A stretch of 5,416 nucleotides of DNA, from assembly GCA_012728465.1 (NCBI GenBank), contig JAAYFB010000052.1, positions 1 to 5,416 of the forward strand, in the 5' to 3' direction. Under the pieces are notes generated by a model that worked only from the letters and a program-made list of their open reading frames with translations, searched no databases and had not been told where the DNA came from. The position numbers and the translations under genes are program-made. The DNA comes from Proteiniphilum sp. (lineage in GTDB: Bacteria > Bacteroidota > Bacteroidia > Bacteroidales > Dysgonomonadaceae). Positions within the stretch are counted from its first letter, which is position 1; every line of letters starts with the position of its first letter. This document shows, one piece after another, positions 1-5,416 of this stretch.

Positions 1-618
1 CAATTAAATATTATTGTTAAGGGTGATGTGGATGGATCTGTTGAAGCACTAGCAGACTCATTAATACGCCTATCAACCGAAGAGATACAAATTAATGTAA
101 TCCACAAAGCTGTAGGTCAAATATCCGAATCAGACGTAACTCTAGCTGCTGCATCAGATGCAATTATTATTGGATTCCAAGTAAGACCATCACTAGGAGC
201 ACGTAGAGAAGCAGAAAAAGATGGAATTGACATCAGACTATACTCTATAATATATGATGCTATAGAGGAGGTAAAGGCTGCTATGGAAGGTATGCTTACA
301 CCTGATATTAAGGAAGAAATAATTGCTAACGTTGAAGTACTCGAAATATTTAAGATAAGTAAAGTTGGCACTATTGCGGGTTGTATGGTAAGAGATGGCA
401 AGATCAAACGTAACAGCAAAATAAGACTCATACGTGATGGTATAGTTATTTTCACTGGAACACTCGATTCATTAAAGAGATTTAAAGATGATGTTCGTGA
501 AGTTGCATCAGGATATGAGTGCGGACTAAACATCAAGAACTTTAACGATATCAAAGTTGGTGATGTTGTTGAAGCTTATGAAGAAGTTGAAGTGAAGAAG
601 TCGTTAGACTTTGAATAA
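1..618 (+). CDS. infB: Translation initiation factor IF-2, C-terminal part (5' end outside window)
   Basis: IF-2 is the GTPase that brings formyl-Met-tRNA to the 30S subunit and promotes 50S joining. The first 205 codons of the window are its C-terminal end; the reading frame is open at base 1, so the GTP-binding domain lies outside. Visible parts are the domain after the G and second domains ([10 protein letters not shown] at fragment residues 8-17, then [12 protein letters not shown] around 48-59), a helix-like stretch ([11 protein letters not shown] around 89-99) and the C-terminal C2 domain (GTIAGCMV at 123-130, [20 protein letters not shown] at 173-184). The C2 Cys and the Cys-Gly pair match residues implicated in fMet-tRNA binding in Bacillus IF2. 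Similarity to E. coli IF-2 is close and without gaps across the fragment. The GTG at 28 is an internal Val codon, not a start. It ends at TAA 616-618 and is followed by a possible terminator hairpin. Identification is essentially certain. Confidence 0.97.
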   Translation, partial: QLNIIVKGDVDGSVEALADSLIRLSTEEIQINVIHKAVGQISESDVTLAAASDAIIIGFQVRPSLGARREAEKDGIDIRLYSIIYDAIEEVKAAMEGMLTPDIKEEIIANVEVLEIFKISKVGTIAGCMVRDGKIKRNSKIRLIRDGIVIFTGTLDSLKRFKDDVREVASGYECGLNIKNFNDIKVGDVVEAYEEVEVKKSLDFE

Positions 619-624
619 AAAGAT

Positions 625-684
625 AAGGGAGCTAACTATAATATTAATCAATCAGATGACGTATTATAGCTAGCCTCTTTATAT
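625..684 (+). terminator. Possible infB terminator hairpin
   Basis: Seven bases after the infB stop, 625-642 can pair with 663-680. The stem has 18 positions, of which 14 are Watson-Crick, 2 are G-U (627/678, 629/676) and 2 are A-C mismatches (630/675, 635/670). The loop is 20 nt. The 3' side runs into CTCTTTATAT, only a poor T-tract, so this is a weak candidate for Rho-independent termination. It could instead be an mRNA 3'-end stabiliser. Confidence 0.45.
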
Positions 685-688
685 AGAA

Positions 689-791
689 AAACCAGTTTAC
701 ATTGTACTTTTATGTCCATACCTAGCCGCATTTGCAAATATTGTAAATGCGGCTAGAACACACAAAAAGTACATTGTCAATCAAAAGGTTT
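689..791. repeat. Nested imperfect palindrome between infB and ompH
   Basis: The inner stem pairs 722-737 with 741-756 around a 3-nt loop (ATA). It has 15 Watson-Crick pairs and one G-U as + strand RNA, and contains the GC-rich block CTAGCCGCATTT. An outer arm, ACATTGTACTTTT (699-711), pairs with AAAAGTACATTGT (765-777) with one mismatch. Short pairings TGT/ACA (713-715/762-764) lie between the two. AAACC (689-693) with GGTTT (787-791) may extend the structure. No T-run follows the inner stem on either strand, so it does not look like an ordinary terminator. It could be a structured leader or 3' UTR, a protein-binding palindrome, or a small non-autonomous repeat. I see no target-site duplication and no second copy in this window. 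Confidence 0.7.
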
Positions 792-830
792 AATACAATT
801 GATTTTCTATTAATATTAAGTTTATATATT

Positions 831-1364
831 ATGACCAAGTTTAAATTGATTTTCATTAGTGCACTACTCTTTATTAGTAGTGTAGTGGCAGCACAAGACT
901 TCATACAAAATCAGAATCAGACGATAACCATTGCGTATGTAAACTCTATTGAGCTACTTGAGGGTTTTAAAGAGAAAGAAGAAGCTTCTGAAAAGATTCT
1001 TAGCTTAAGCGACAATTATAAAAAGGAGCTAGAGATAATGCAAAATGAGTATAATAAAAAGTATTCAGATTACATTACTTATCAAAACTCCCTTACCGAT
1101 AATATCAAGCTTAGAAGAATGCAGGAACTCACAGAACTGGAAAATAGAATTCAACAATTTATGAAGCTTGCGCAAGAGGATATTGAACAACAGGAACAAT
1201 TAATGCTTAATCCGCTAAAGGAGAGAGTTATGAACGCTATAAAGCAAGTAGGAATTGAAAATAACTTTACGGTTGTATATGATTTAGCAGACCCAAGCAT
1301 AGCATTTATTAATCCAAATGCTGTTGATGCTAATGCACTTGTGAAGCGAAAGCTAGGTCATTAA
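831..1364 (+). CDS. ompH: OmpH/Skp-family periplasmic chaperone
   Basis: The protein has 177 aa, a normal length for Skp/OmpH, a trimeric periplasmic chaperone that holds unfolded outer-membrane proteins on the way to the BAM complex. The ATG at 831 is chosen because it begins a good signal peptide: MTKFK, a hydrophobic core LIFISALLFISSVVA, and a likely cut after Ala21 before QDF. The frame stays open upstream to an ATG at 747, but that start lies inside the palindrome arm and would put 28 extra residues before the signal peptide. After cleavage come the family's opening strand ITIAYVNSIELLEGF (about 32-46), a long charged coiled-coil region rich in Glu, Gln and Lys (about 47-140), and the closing strand region NNFTVVYDLADPSIAFINP followed by a DANALVKRKL tail. 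murI follows after 30 bp in the same direction, so the two are probably co-transcribed. In many Bacteroidales two ompH copies follow bamA; only one copy is seen here and infB is upstream instead. Confidence 0.9.
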   Translation: MTKFKLIFISALLFISSVVAAQDFIQNQNQTITIAYVNSIELLEGFKEKEEASEKILSLSDNYKKELEIMQNEYNKKYSDYITYQNSLTDNIKLRRMQELTELENRIQQFMKLAQEDIEQQEQLMLNPLKERVMNAIKQVGIENNFTVVYDLADPSIAFINPNAVDANALVKRKLGH

Positions 1365-1394
1365 TTTAACTCCTAACAGCACAACACACGCCAA

Positions 1395-2234
1395 GTGATA
1401 GTTGATTCTAATCAAATAAAGGCCCCCATTGGTGTATTTGATTCAGGTTTCGGTGGCCTTACAGTGCTAAGCGAAATAAAATCATTATTACCTGAATATA
1501 GCTATATATATTTGGGAGATAATATGCGAGCACCATATGGAAACCGTTCATTTGACACTGTATATGAATTTACTTTGAATGCAGTTAAGTGGTTGTTTAG
1601 TCAAGGATGTCATTTAGTTATTTTGGCTTGCAACACTGCATCTGCAAAAGCACTAAGAAGCATTCAGAGAAGGGATTTGCCTCAAATAGACTCAAGCAGA
1701 AGGGTATTGGGTGTAATACGTCCAACAGTCGAAAGCATTGCTAGCATAACAAATACAGGCCATGTAGGAATCCTAGGAACCTCGGGAACAATAAAGTCCA
1801 AATCGTACGAGATAGAGATATCAAAACTTAGCCCTGAAATAAAAGTTTCGACCGAGGCATGCCCAATGTGGGTGCCATTAGTTGAAAATAATGAATACGA
1901 TAAACCTGGAGCAGATTATTTTGTGAAACAGCATGTCGATAACCTTCTAAGTAAAGACAATAATATAGATACTATTATACTAGGTTGCACACATTATCCA
2001 CTTTTGGTAAATAAAATAAATAAATTTATCCCTGATAACATCAAAATTATGTCACAGGGAAATTTTGTGGCAGAAAGCTTGAAAGACTATTTATTCAGAC
2101 ATCCAGAAATGGAATTTAAAATTGAAAAAAAATCAGATATTAGATTCTATACTACTGATTCTTCAGATGATTTCAACATGTTTGCATCATTATTATTTAA
2201 CGAAGAAATTATCGCGCAAAAAGTAACAATTTAA
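1395..2234 (+). CDS. murI: Glutamate racemase
   Basis: This cytoplasmic, cofactor-independent enzyme converts L-glutamate to D-glutamate for the peptidoglycan stem peptide. The 279 aa are typical for the family. The signature motifs are all present: GVFDSGFGGLTVL (13-25, with substrate-site Asp16-Ser17), GDNMRAPYG (41-49), LACNTASA (77-84, first catalytic Cys79), GTSGTIKSKSY (128-138), ACPMWVPLVE (155-164) and LGCTHYPLL (196-204, second catalytic Cys198 with His200). Both catalytic cysteines are intact, so it should be active. The start is GTG at 1395: an in-frame TAA lies at 1374, and the first downstream ATG (codon 44) is inside a conserved motif. No clear Shine-Dalgarno site is visible. 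It sits 30 bp after ompH and 4 bp before cvpA, consistent with one operon. Confidence 0.96.
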   Translation: MIVDSNQIKAPIGVFDSGFGGLTVLSEIKSLLPEYSYIYLGDNMRAPYGNRSFDTVYEFTLNAVKWLFSQGCHLVILACNTASAKALRSIQRRDLPQIDSSRRVLGVIRPTVESIASITNTGHVGILGTSGTIKSKSYEIEISKLSPEIKVSTEACPMWVPLVENNEYDKPGADYFVKQHVDNLLSKDNNIDTIILGCTHYPLLVNKINKFIPDNIKIMSQGNFVAESLKDYLFRHPEMEFKIEKKSDIRFYTTDSSDDFNMFASLLFNEEIIAQKVTI

Positions 2235-2238
2235 TAAT

Positions 2239-2832
2239 ATGAACAATTGGTTCGATATAATTGTATTGGCAATACTCCTTATTGTGTTTGTACAAGGCTA
2301 CCGCAAAGGTTTAATAATGATGGCTATTGAATTAGGAATAGTTATTATTGCCACAATATTTGGAGGAACATTAGCACAAAAGATACTCCCAATATTAGAA
2401 TCCGTAACAAGCATGTCGCCAAAATGGGCAAATGTTATTTCATATATACTTGCGTTTGTGGCTATTGCATCTGTACTATCATTAATAGGAAAAGTGGTTC
2501 AAAAACTATTTAAAGTTATAAATTTAAATTTCTTGAATAGAATTGGAGGAGGTATCCTATCAATGGGTATCAGTATGATTATTTTAAGCATAGTAGTCAA
2601 TTTGATACTAATTTTAGACACTAATAATAGTATAATCACTCCAAAAATAGCATCTAGTTCATTCTTCTATGAAGGAGTTCAGGCAGTAGTACCTGCTGCA
2701 ACACCCTATCTAAAGTTTGATTTAATAGAAGAAATTATTCCCGATGACTATATCAAACAAAGGGAACAAATTAATAACGGAAATATAGACTCATCATACC
2801 AAAAAAGATATTTCGATGTAGATTCAATATAG
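2239..2832 (+). CDS. cvpA: CvpA-family inner-membrane protein
   Basis: The protein has 197 aa and four hydrophobic segments (about residues 5-20, 26-46, 66-88 and 105-127), the layout of the CvpA (colicin V production) family. Family marks are the start NWFDIIVLAILL, the loop GYRKGL at 20-25 and NRIGGG at 100-105 before the last membrane segment. The polar C-terminal tail (about 128-197) is probably not in the membrane. CvpA homologues are linked to envelope homeostasis and colicin V export in E. coli, but the molecular role is not settled and I make no stronger claim. The gene starts 4 bp after the murI stop, so translation is probably coupled. From memory, in several Bacteroidales cvpA directly follows infB; here ompH and murI lie between them. 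Confidence 0.85.
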   Translation: MNNWFDIIVLAILLIVFVQGYRKGLIMMAIELGIVIIATIFGGTLAQKILPILESVTSMSPKWANVISYILAFVAIASVLSLIGKVVQKLFKVINLNFLNRIGGGILSMGISMIILSIVVNLILILDTNNSIITPKIASSSFFYEGVQAVVPAATPYLKFDLIEEIIPDDYIKQREQINNGNIDSSYQKRYFDVDSI

Positions 2833-2867
2833 TAATCAATAAGATCAAAAAAAATCCCCAGATTAAT

Positions 2868-2898
2868 TTTGTAAATTCCAAATTAATTACTACTTTTG
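2868..2898 (+). promoter_or_regulatory. Bacteroidota-type promoter for the CAT tRNA
   Basis: TTTG at 2868-2871 (part of TTTTG) is followed by exactly 19 bp and then TACTTTTG at 2891-2898. This is a full match to the -33 TTTG / -7 TAnnTTTG consensus of the Bacteroidota primary sigma factor. Transcription should start near 2903-2906, giving a leader of about 50 nt before the mature tRNA at 2958. The promoter lies 35 bp after the cvpA stop. A weak hairpin (AATC/GATT around 2853-2864) touches its -33 side and might end the upstream operon. Confidence 0.8.
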
Positions 2899-2943
2899 CA
2901 TTCGCTTCTAACAAAGAAACATACGAATGTTTGACATAACATA

Positions 2944-2955
2944 ATGTTTAAACAT
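2944..2955. repeat. Perfect 12-bp palindrome before the tRNA 5' end
   Basis: ATGTTTAAACAT is a perfect palindrome ending 2 nt before the mature tRNA. AATGTTT occurs directly repeated at 2926-2932 and 2943-2949, so in the leader RNA either copy could pair with AAACAT. It may help tRNA 5' processing or be chance in AT-rich DNA; the sequence alone does not decide. Confidence 0.35.
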
Positions 2956-2957
2956 CA

Positions 2958-3031
2958 GGTCCTATAGCTCAGTTGGTTAGAGCACCTGACTCATAATCAG
3001 GGGGTCACAGGATCATGCCCTGTTGGGACCA
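2958..3031 (+). tRNA. tRNA with anticodon CAT: elongator Met, or Ile2 (lysidine type)
   Basis: A full 74-nt cloverleaf can be drawn. The acceptor stem is 2958-2964 with 3024-3030 (one U-G pair). The D arm is 2967-2983 with GG in the loop, and the anticodon stem CCTGA/TCAGG encloses loop CTCATAA with CAT at 2992-2994. The variable loop is GGGTC, the T stem is ACAGG/CCTGT, and the discriminator is A3031. CCA is not encoded. D arm, anticodon loop and variable loop look like elongator tRNA-Met. However, acceptor pairs C4-G69 and C5-G68 are those the lysidine synthetase TilS uses in E. coli to recognise tRNA-Ile2, so the identity is open. It is not an initiator tRNA, because position 1 pairs with 72 and the three G-C pairs of the initiator anticodon stem are missing. 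The T loop ATCATGC departs from TTCRANY: positions 54 and 58 are A and T instead of T and A. Confidence 0.95.
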
Positions 3032-3040
3032 CAAGAAAAT

Positions 3041-3081
3041 AAACCTCTGTTATATCTACAACGATATAGTAGAGGTTTTTT
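3041..3081 (+). terminator. Intrinsic terminator after the tRNA
   Basis: 3042-3056 pairs with 3063-3077 in a 15-bp stem (13 Watson-Crick pairs and 2 wobble pairs in the middle) around a 6-nt loop, TACAAC. Six T residues follow at 3076-3081. It begins 10 nt after the tRNA and should end that transcript before the lysO genes, whose first ATG is 36 nt further on. Confidence 0.9.
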
Positions 3082-3117
3082 AGTATTAAAATATATAGAA
3101 AGACAAAAAGTTACTCC

Positions 3118-3390
3118 ATGTTTATCGTCATCCTATTCATGCTTTCAGGCATTATTGTTGGCTATTTACTCAGACATAAAAATCTAAGTTGGATAAGCAA
3201 AGCAATAACCATTCTTATATGGACACTGTTATTTCTTCTAGGAATTGAAGTCGGTGGAAATAAAGAAATTACAAACAATTTACACCTTATTGGGGTTGAC
3301 GCCATAATAATATCATTAGGCGCAATTACTGGAAGTATTATAGGTGCAAAATTATTATGGAACTGGATAAATAAAGACAAAAAATCATGA
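3118..3390 (+). CDS. lysO: LysO-type lysine exporter, N-terminal half (separate small protein)
   Basis: The 90-aa protein has about three hydrophobic segments (roughly 1-17, 26-43 and 57-79) and a basic end NKDKKS. It matches the N-terminal third of LysO (YbjE, DUF340), the inner-membrane lysine exporter of E. coli, including the start with IIVGYLLR and the membrane motif LGIEVGG at 41-47. Its acidic Glu44 lies in the membrane, and in-membrane acidic residues matter for LysO function. With the next protein it totals 289 aa, close to the 299 aa of E. coli LysO, so the transporter is encoded in two pieces. The junction is a clean ATGA stop/start overlap, not a frameshift scar, and split forms are known in this family. 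I find no TAnnTTTG promoter in the short gap after the tRNA terminator. Function is inferred from family resemblance. Confidence 0.8.
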   Translation: MFIVILFMLSGIIVGYLLRHKNLSWISKAITILIWTLLFLLGIEVGGNKEITNNLHLIGVDAIIISLGAITGSIIGAKLLWNWINKDKKS

Positions 3391-3986
3391 GAGGAAGCAT
3401 AATTATTATACTGTTCTTTATCGTTGGCATACTTATAGGCTCAAGTGACTTTTTTATTGAAATTAATAGCAACAGTTTAAGCTTTTATGCATTGTGTACC
3501 TTAATGTTTTTAGTAGGCATGAGTATAGGAGGTGATTCTAAAATTTTGAAGAGCTTCAAAAGTCTAAATCCAAAACTGATCCTATTACCTCTCATTACTA
3601 TAATTGGAACGTTAGTTGGTTCTGCCTTAGTTAGCTTTATTCTATCAGGTCGCTCATTAACAGACTGTCTCGCAGTTGGTTCGGGATTTGGGTATTACTC
3701 TCTTTCTAGCATCTTCATCACTGAATACAGAGGAGCAGAGCTTGGAACTGTGGCACTATTATCAAATATTATTCGAGAAATTATCACTCTACTATTTGCC
3801 CCGTTATTAGTAACTTACTTTGGAAAACTTGCACCTATATCATCTGGAGGTGCAACCACAATGGATACTACCCTACCAATAATAACTAGATATTCGGGAG
3901 AATCATTTATTATTGTGTCTATTTTCCATGGCTTTGTGGTTGACTTAAGTGTACCATTTTTAGTTGTGCTATTTTGTTCTATTTAG
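3387..3986 (+). CDS. lysO: LysO-type lysine exporter, C-terminal half
   Basis: The 199-aa polytopic membrane protein corresponds to the C-terminal two thirds of LysO, which exports L-lysine (and toxic analogues) across the inner membrane. Conserved stretches are FLVGMSIGG (41-49), GSGFGYYSLSS (98-108) followed by Glu113, NIIREI (127-132), GGATTMDTTLPI (154-165) and HGFVVDLSVP (181-190). Each has a close counterpart in E. coli LysO (ASGFGWYSLSG, GATSMDFTLPV, VHGFILSLLVP). About six hydrophobic segments can be seen. The start ATG overlaps the stop of the 90-aa partner by 4 bp (ATGA), the pattern of translational coupling, so the two halves are probably made in equal amounts and assemble. The aspartate kinase gene next door fits a role in lysine balance. 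No clear terminator is seen after its stop. Confidence 0.88.
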   Translation: MRGSIIIILFFIVGILIGSSDFFIEINSNSLSFYALCTLMFLVGMSIGGDSKILKSFKSLNPKLILLPLITIIGTLVGSALVSFILSGRSLTDCLAVGSGFGYYSLSSIFITEYRGAELGTVALLSNIIREIITLLFAPLLVTYFGKLAPISSGGATTMDTTLPIITRYSGESFIIVSIFHGFVVDLSVPFLVVLFCSI

Positions 3987-4131
3987 TTCATTGCTGTTGA
4001 AGAATGATTAAATCCTACACCACCGCATTAGTTTTAATATCTAAAAGATAATATCAAAGCTATTTATCTATCAAATTACTTTCAAAACAGGGGAATAATT
4101 GCATATTAGTCAATTCATATCTAAAAAAGCT

Positions 4132-4159
4132 ATTATTTGACAATAATCTTGTAAATTTG
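4132..4159 (+). promoter_or_regulatory. Promoter -7 box with adjacent inverted repeat before the aspartate kinase gene
   Basis: TAAATTTG at 4152-4159 fits the Bacteroidota -7 consensus TAnnTTTG and would start transcription about 27 nt before the ATG at 4194. The nearest TTTG (4136-4139) is only 12 bp upstream instead of about 19, so the -33 element is poor. Just upstream, ATTATT-tgac-AATAAT (4132-4147) is a perfect 6-bp inverted repeat covering the -33 to -7 spacer, where a regulator could bind. The rest of the 3987-4193 spacer shows no lysine-riboswitch-like (L-box) architecture and no convincing gene. Confidence 0.5.
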
Positions 4160-4193
4160 CATCTCAATAAACAATTTAGAAAATTCATACAAC

Positions 4194-5416
4194 ATGCTTA
4201 CAGTTGAAAAAATTGGTGGAACATCTATGTCGCAATTTCAAGATGTGCTACAAAATATTATAAAAGGAAATAGAACAGAGAGCGAGCTGTATAACCGCAT
4301 ATTTGTGGTGTCGGCATACAATAACGTAACAAATTGGTTGTTAGAACACAAAAAAACTGGGGAACCAGGTATATACAATAAGTTTTTAAACGGTGAAGAC
4401 TATAGTAGTGCATTAGATACATTTTGCCAGAGGCTACTACTTATCAATGACGGTTTTGCAGATATTGGTCTTGATCTTAAGGAGGCACGAGATTTTATCC
4501 GATTCAGAGTTGATCAATCAAAGACGTTACTTTATAGCCTTAGCAAAGTACTTGCGTCTGGTTATGTAAACATGGATGATATACACCTTGCAGCAAGAGA
4601 AATACTTGCATCCATTGGTGAAGCACACTCGGGATGGAACTCAACTAATATCCTTAACAATAATGGGATAAATGCTCGCTTCATTGACCTATGTGGATTT
4701 AATGATAACGAGCCACTTACAATAGATCAGCGAATTCACAAAGAGTTTTCGGGAGTTGACTTTAGCAATATAGTTTGTGTTGCTACAGGATACACTAAAG
4801 GAACTGAAGGAATTATGCGTGCTTTTGACCGAGGATATTCGGAAGTTACATTCAGCAAAATAGCTGTAGAAGTAAATGCTGACGAAGCAGTGATACATAA
4901 AGAATATCACTTATCAAGCGCAGATCCGAAAATTGTAGGAGTAGAAAACAGCATACCTGTTGGCCAAACAAACTACATAATTGCCGATCAACTTGCAGAT
5001 ATTGGTATGGAAGCTATTCACCCAAAAGCAGCAAAACCTTTAGAACTTGCAGGAATAAATATTCGTATCAAAAATACTTTCGAACCAGAACACCCAGGAA
5101 CTCTTATTTCTAGAGACTACGTCTCACCCGAGCCACGTGTTGAGATTGTATCTGGATCAAGACAAGTGTTAGCGATTGAAATACACGATCCAATGATGGT
5201 AGGTGAGGTAGGTTTCGATGGTCGTATTATGAGTCACTTCGTAAAACTTGGCGTTAGTTATATTTTAAAATCAACGAATGCCAACTCCATCACAATGGTT
5301 GTTTGGGAAAACGAAAAAAGCAAGGAGCTTATTAAGGTTCTAAAAGAAAATTTCTATCAAGTGGTAACCAAGCCATCTGCTATAGTTAGCACTATGGGAT
5401 CTAACATTGCAATGCC
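4194..5416 (+). CDS. lysC: Aspartate kinase, Ask_Ect-like type (3' end outside window)
   Basis: Aspartate kinase phosphorylates L-aspartate, the first step to lysine/diaminopimelate, threonine, methionine and, in some bacteria, ectoine. The frame is open from ATG 4194 to the right edge: 407 codons, perhaps 85-95% of the usual length. The kinase domain starts with KIGGTS at 6-11 (usually KFGGTS) and continues with FVVSAY (37-42), LLEHKKTGEPGIY (49-61), REILASIGEAHS (135-146) and ATGYTKGTEGIMRAFDRGYSE (197-217, the equivalent of the usual GRGGSD region). After that come IHKEYHLSSADPKIVG (234-249) and MEAIHPKAAKPLELAGI (272-288) up to FEPEHPGTLIS (296-306). The regulatory ACT region begins near 315. 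KIGGTSM, EHKKTGEPG and HKEYHLSSADP are features I recall from the aspartokinase of ectoine clusters, not from classical LysC/ThrA. It has no homoserine dehydrogenase part within the window. lysO just upstream suggests a lysine context. Confidence 0.92.
   Translation, partial: MLTVEKIGGTSMSQFQDVLQNIIKGNRTESELYNRIFVVSAYNNVTNWLLEHKKTGEPGIYNKFLNGEDYSSALDTFCQRLLLINDGFADIGLDLKEARDFIRFRVDQSKTLLYSLSKVLASGYVNMDDIHLAAREILASIGEAHSGWNSTNILNNNGINARFIDLCGFNDNEPLTIDQRIHKEFSGVDFSNIVCVATGYTKGTEGIMRAFDRGYSEVTFSKIAVEVNADEAVIHKEYHLSSADPKIVGVENSIPVGQTNYIIADQLADIGMEAIHPKAAKPLELAGINIRIKNTFEPEHPGTLISRDYVSPEPRVEIVSGSRQVLAIEIHDPMMVGEVGFDGRIMSHFVKLGVSYILKSTNANSITMVVWENEKSKELIKVLKENFYQVVTKPSAIVSTMGSNIAM

Noticed and set aside
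117..554. Minus-strand ORF of 145 aa opposite infB
   Set aside because: It is a shadow of the strongly conserved infB frame, with low-complexity Ser/Ile-rich composition.
774..801. Possible ompH promoter: TTG at 774-776 and TACAATTG at 794-801
   Set aside because: The spacing is 17 bp instead of about 19 and the -7 box has a mismatch. It also overlaps the palindrome arm, so support is too weak to annotate.
722..904. Minus-strand ORF of 60 aa across the palindrome and the ompH start
   Set aside because: It runs antisense to the ompH signal peptide, has no family resemblance, and owes its length to chance.
2847..2870. Possible cvpA terminator: AATC-CCCA-GATT followed by AATTTT
   Set aside because: The stem is only 4 bp and overlaps the tRNA promoter -33 box, so it is not convincing as a terminator.
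3162..3380. Minus-strand ORF of 72 aa opposite the first lysO gene
   Set aside because: It is antisense to a recognised membrane protein gene and shows no independent coding signal.
3387..3390. A frameshift or sequencing error splitting a single lysO gene
   Set aside because: The junction is a clean ATGA overlap with a charged end on the first protein and a good start on the second. Split LysO pairs are known, so two genes is the better reading.
4004..4051. Tiny ORF MIKSYTTALVLISKR (15 aa) with two adjacent Thr codons, as a possible attenuation leader for the aspartate kinase
   Set aside because: It lies upstream of the likely transcription start near 4165, has no visible terminator/antiterminator pair after it, and such short ORFs are expected by chance.
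3987..4193. Lysine riboswitch upstream of aspartate kinase
   Set aside because: No multi-helix L-box-like architecture or long conserved stems are visible, and the predicted leader is only about 27 nt.
4689..4910. Minus-strand ORF of 73 aa opposite the aspartate kinase gene
   Set aside because: It is antisense to a clearly conserved enzyme frame that continues through the whole region.

Overview
This is an AT-rich stretch (roughly one third G+C by eye) of a Bacteroidota chromosome, probably Bacteroidales or a relative. The evidence is a complete TTTG-N19-TAnnTTTG promoter of the Bacteroidota type in front of a tRNA gene, a second TAnnTTTG box in front of the last gene, a tRNA without an encoded CCA end, the OmpH-MurI gene pair, weak or absent Shine-Dalgarno sites, and a lysine exporter split into two genes. 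I cannot name a genus. All genes are on the + strand.

Layout. Positions 1-618 are the 3' end of infB (translation initiation factor IF-2), cut by the left edge. Positions 619-830 are a structured spacer: a long hairpin that may terminate infB, then a nested imperfect palindrome of about 100 bp (689-791) with a 16-bp inner stem and 3-nt loop. Positions 831-2832 look like one operon of cell-envelope genes: ompH (periplasmic chaperone of the Skp/OmpH family), murI (glutamate racemase, GTG start) and a cvpA-family membrane protein. A promoter at 2868-2898 then drives a tRNA gene with anticodon CAT (2958-3031), closed by a strong intrinsic terminator (3041-3081). Positions 3118-3986 hold a LysO-type lysine exporter split into a 90-aa and a 199-aa protein whose genes overlap by 4 bp. 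After a 207-bp spacer with a good -7 box, an aspartate kinase gene starts at 4194 and runs off the right edge. Its sequence resembles the aspartokinase type linked to ectoine clusters (Ask_Ect) more than classical LysC.

How the genes fit together. OmpH and MurI serve outer-membrane assembly and peptidoglycan precursor supply. LysO (lysine export) and aspartate kinase (first step from aspartate to lysine, diaminopimelate, threonine and methionine) sit side by side, which suggests linked control of lysine/diaminopimelate supply and overflow.

I see no mobile element, CRISPR array, phage gene or toxin-antitoxin pair, and no clearly new multi-gene system. The points most worth a second look are the 689-791 palindrome, the unusual T-loop and uncertain identity of the CAT tRNA, the Ask_Ect-like kinase beside a split LysO, and the placement of ompH-murI between infB and cvpA.
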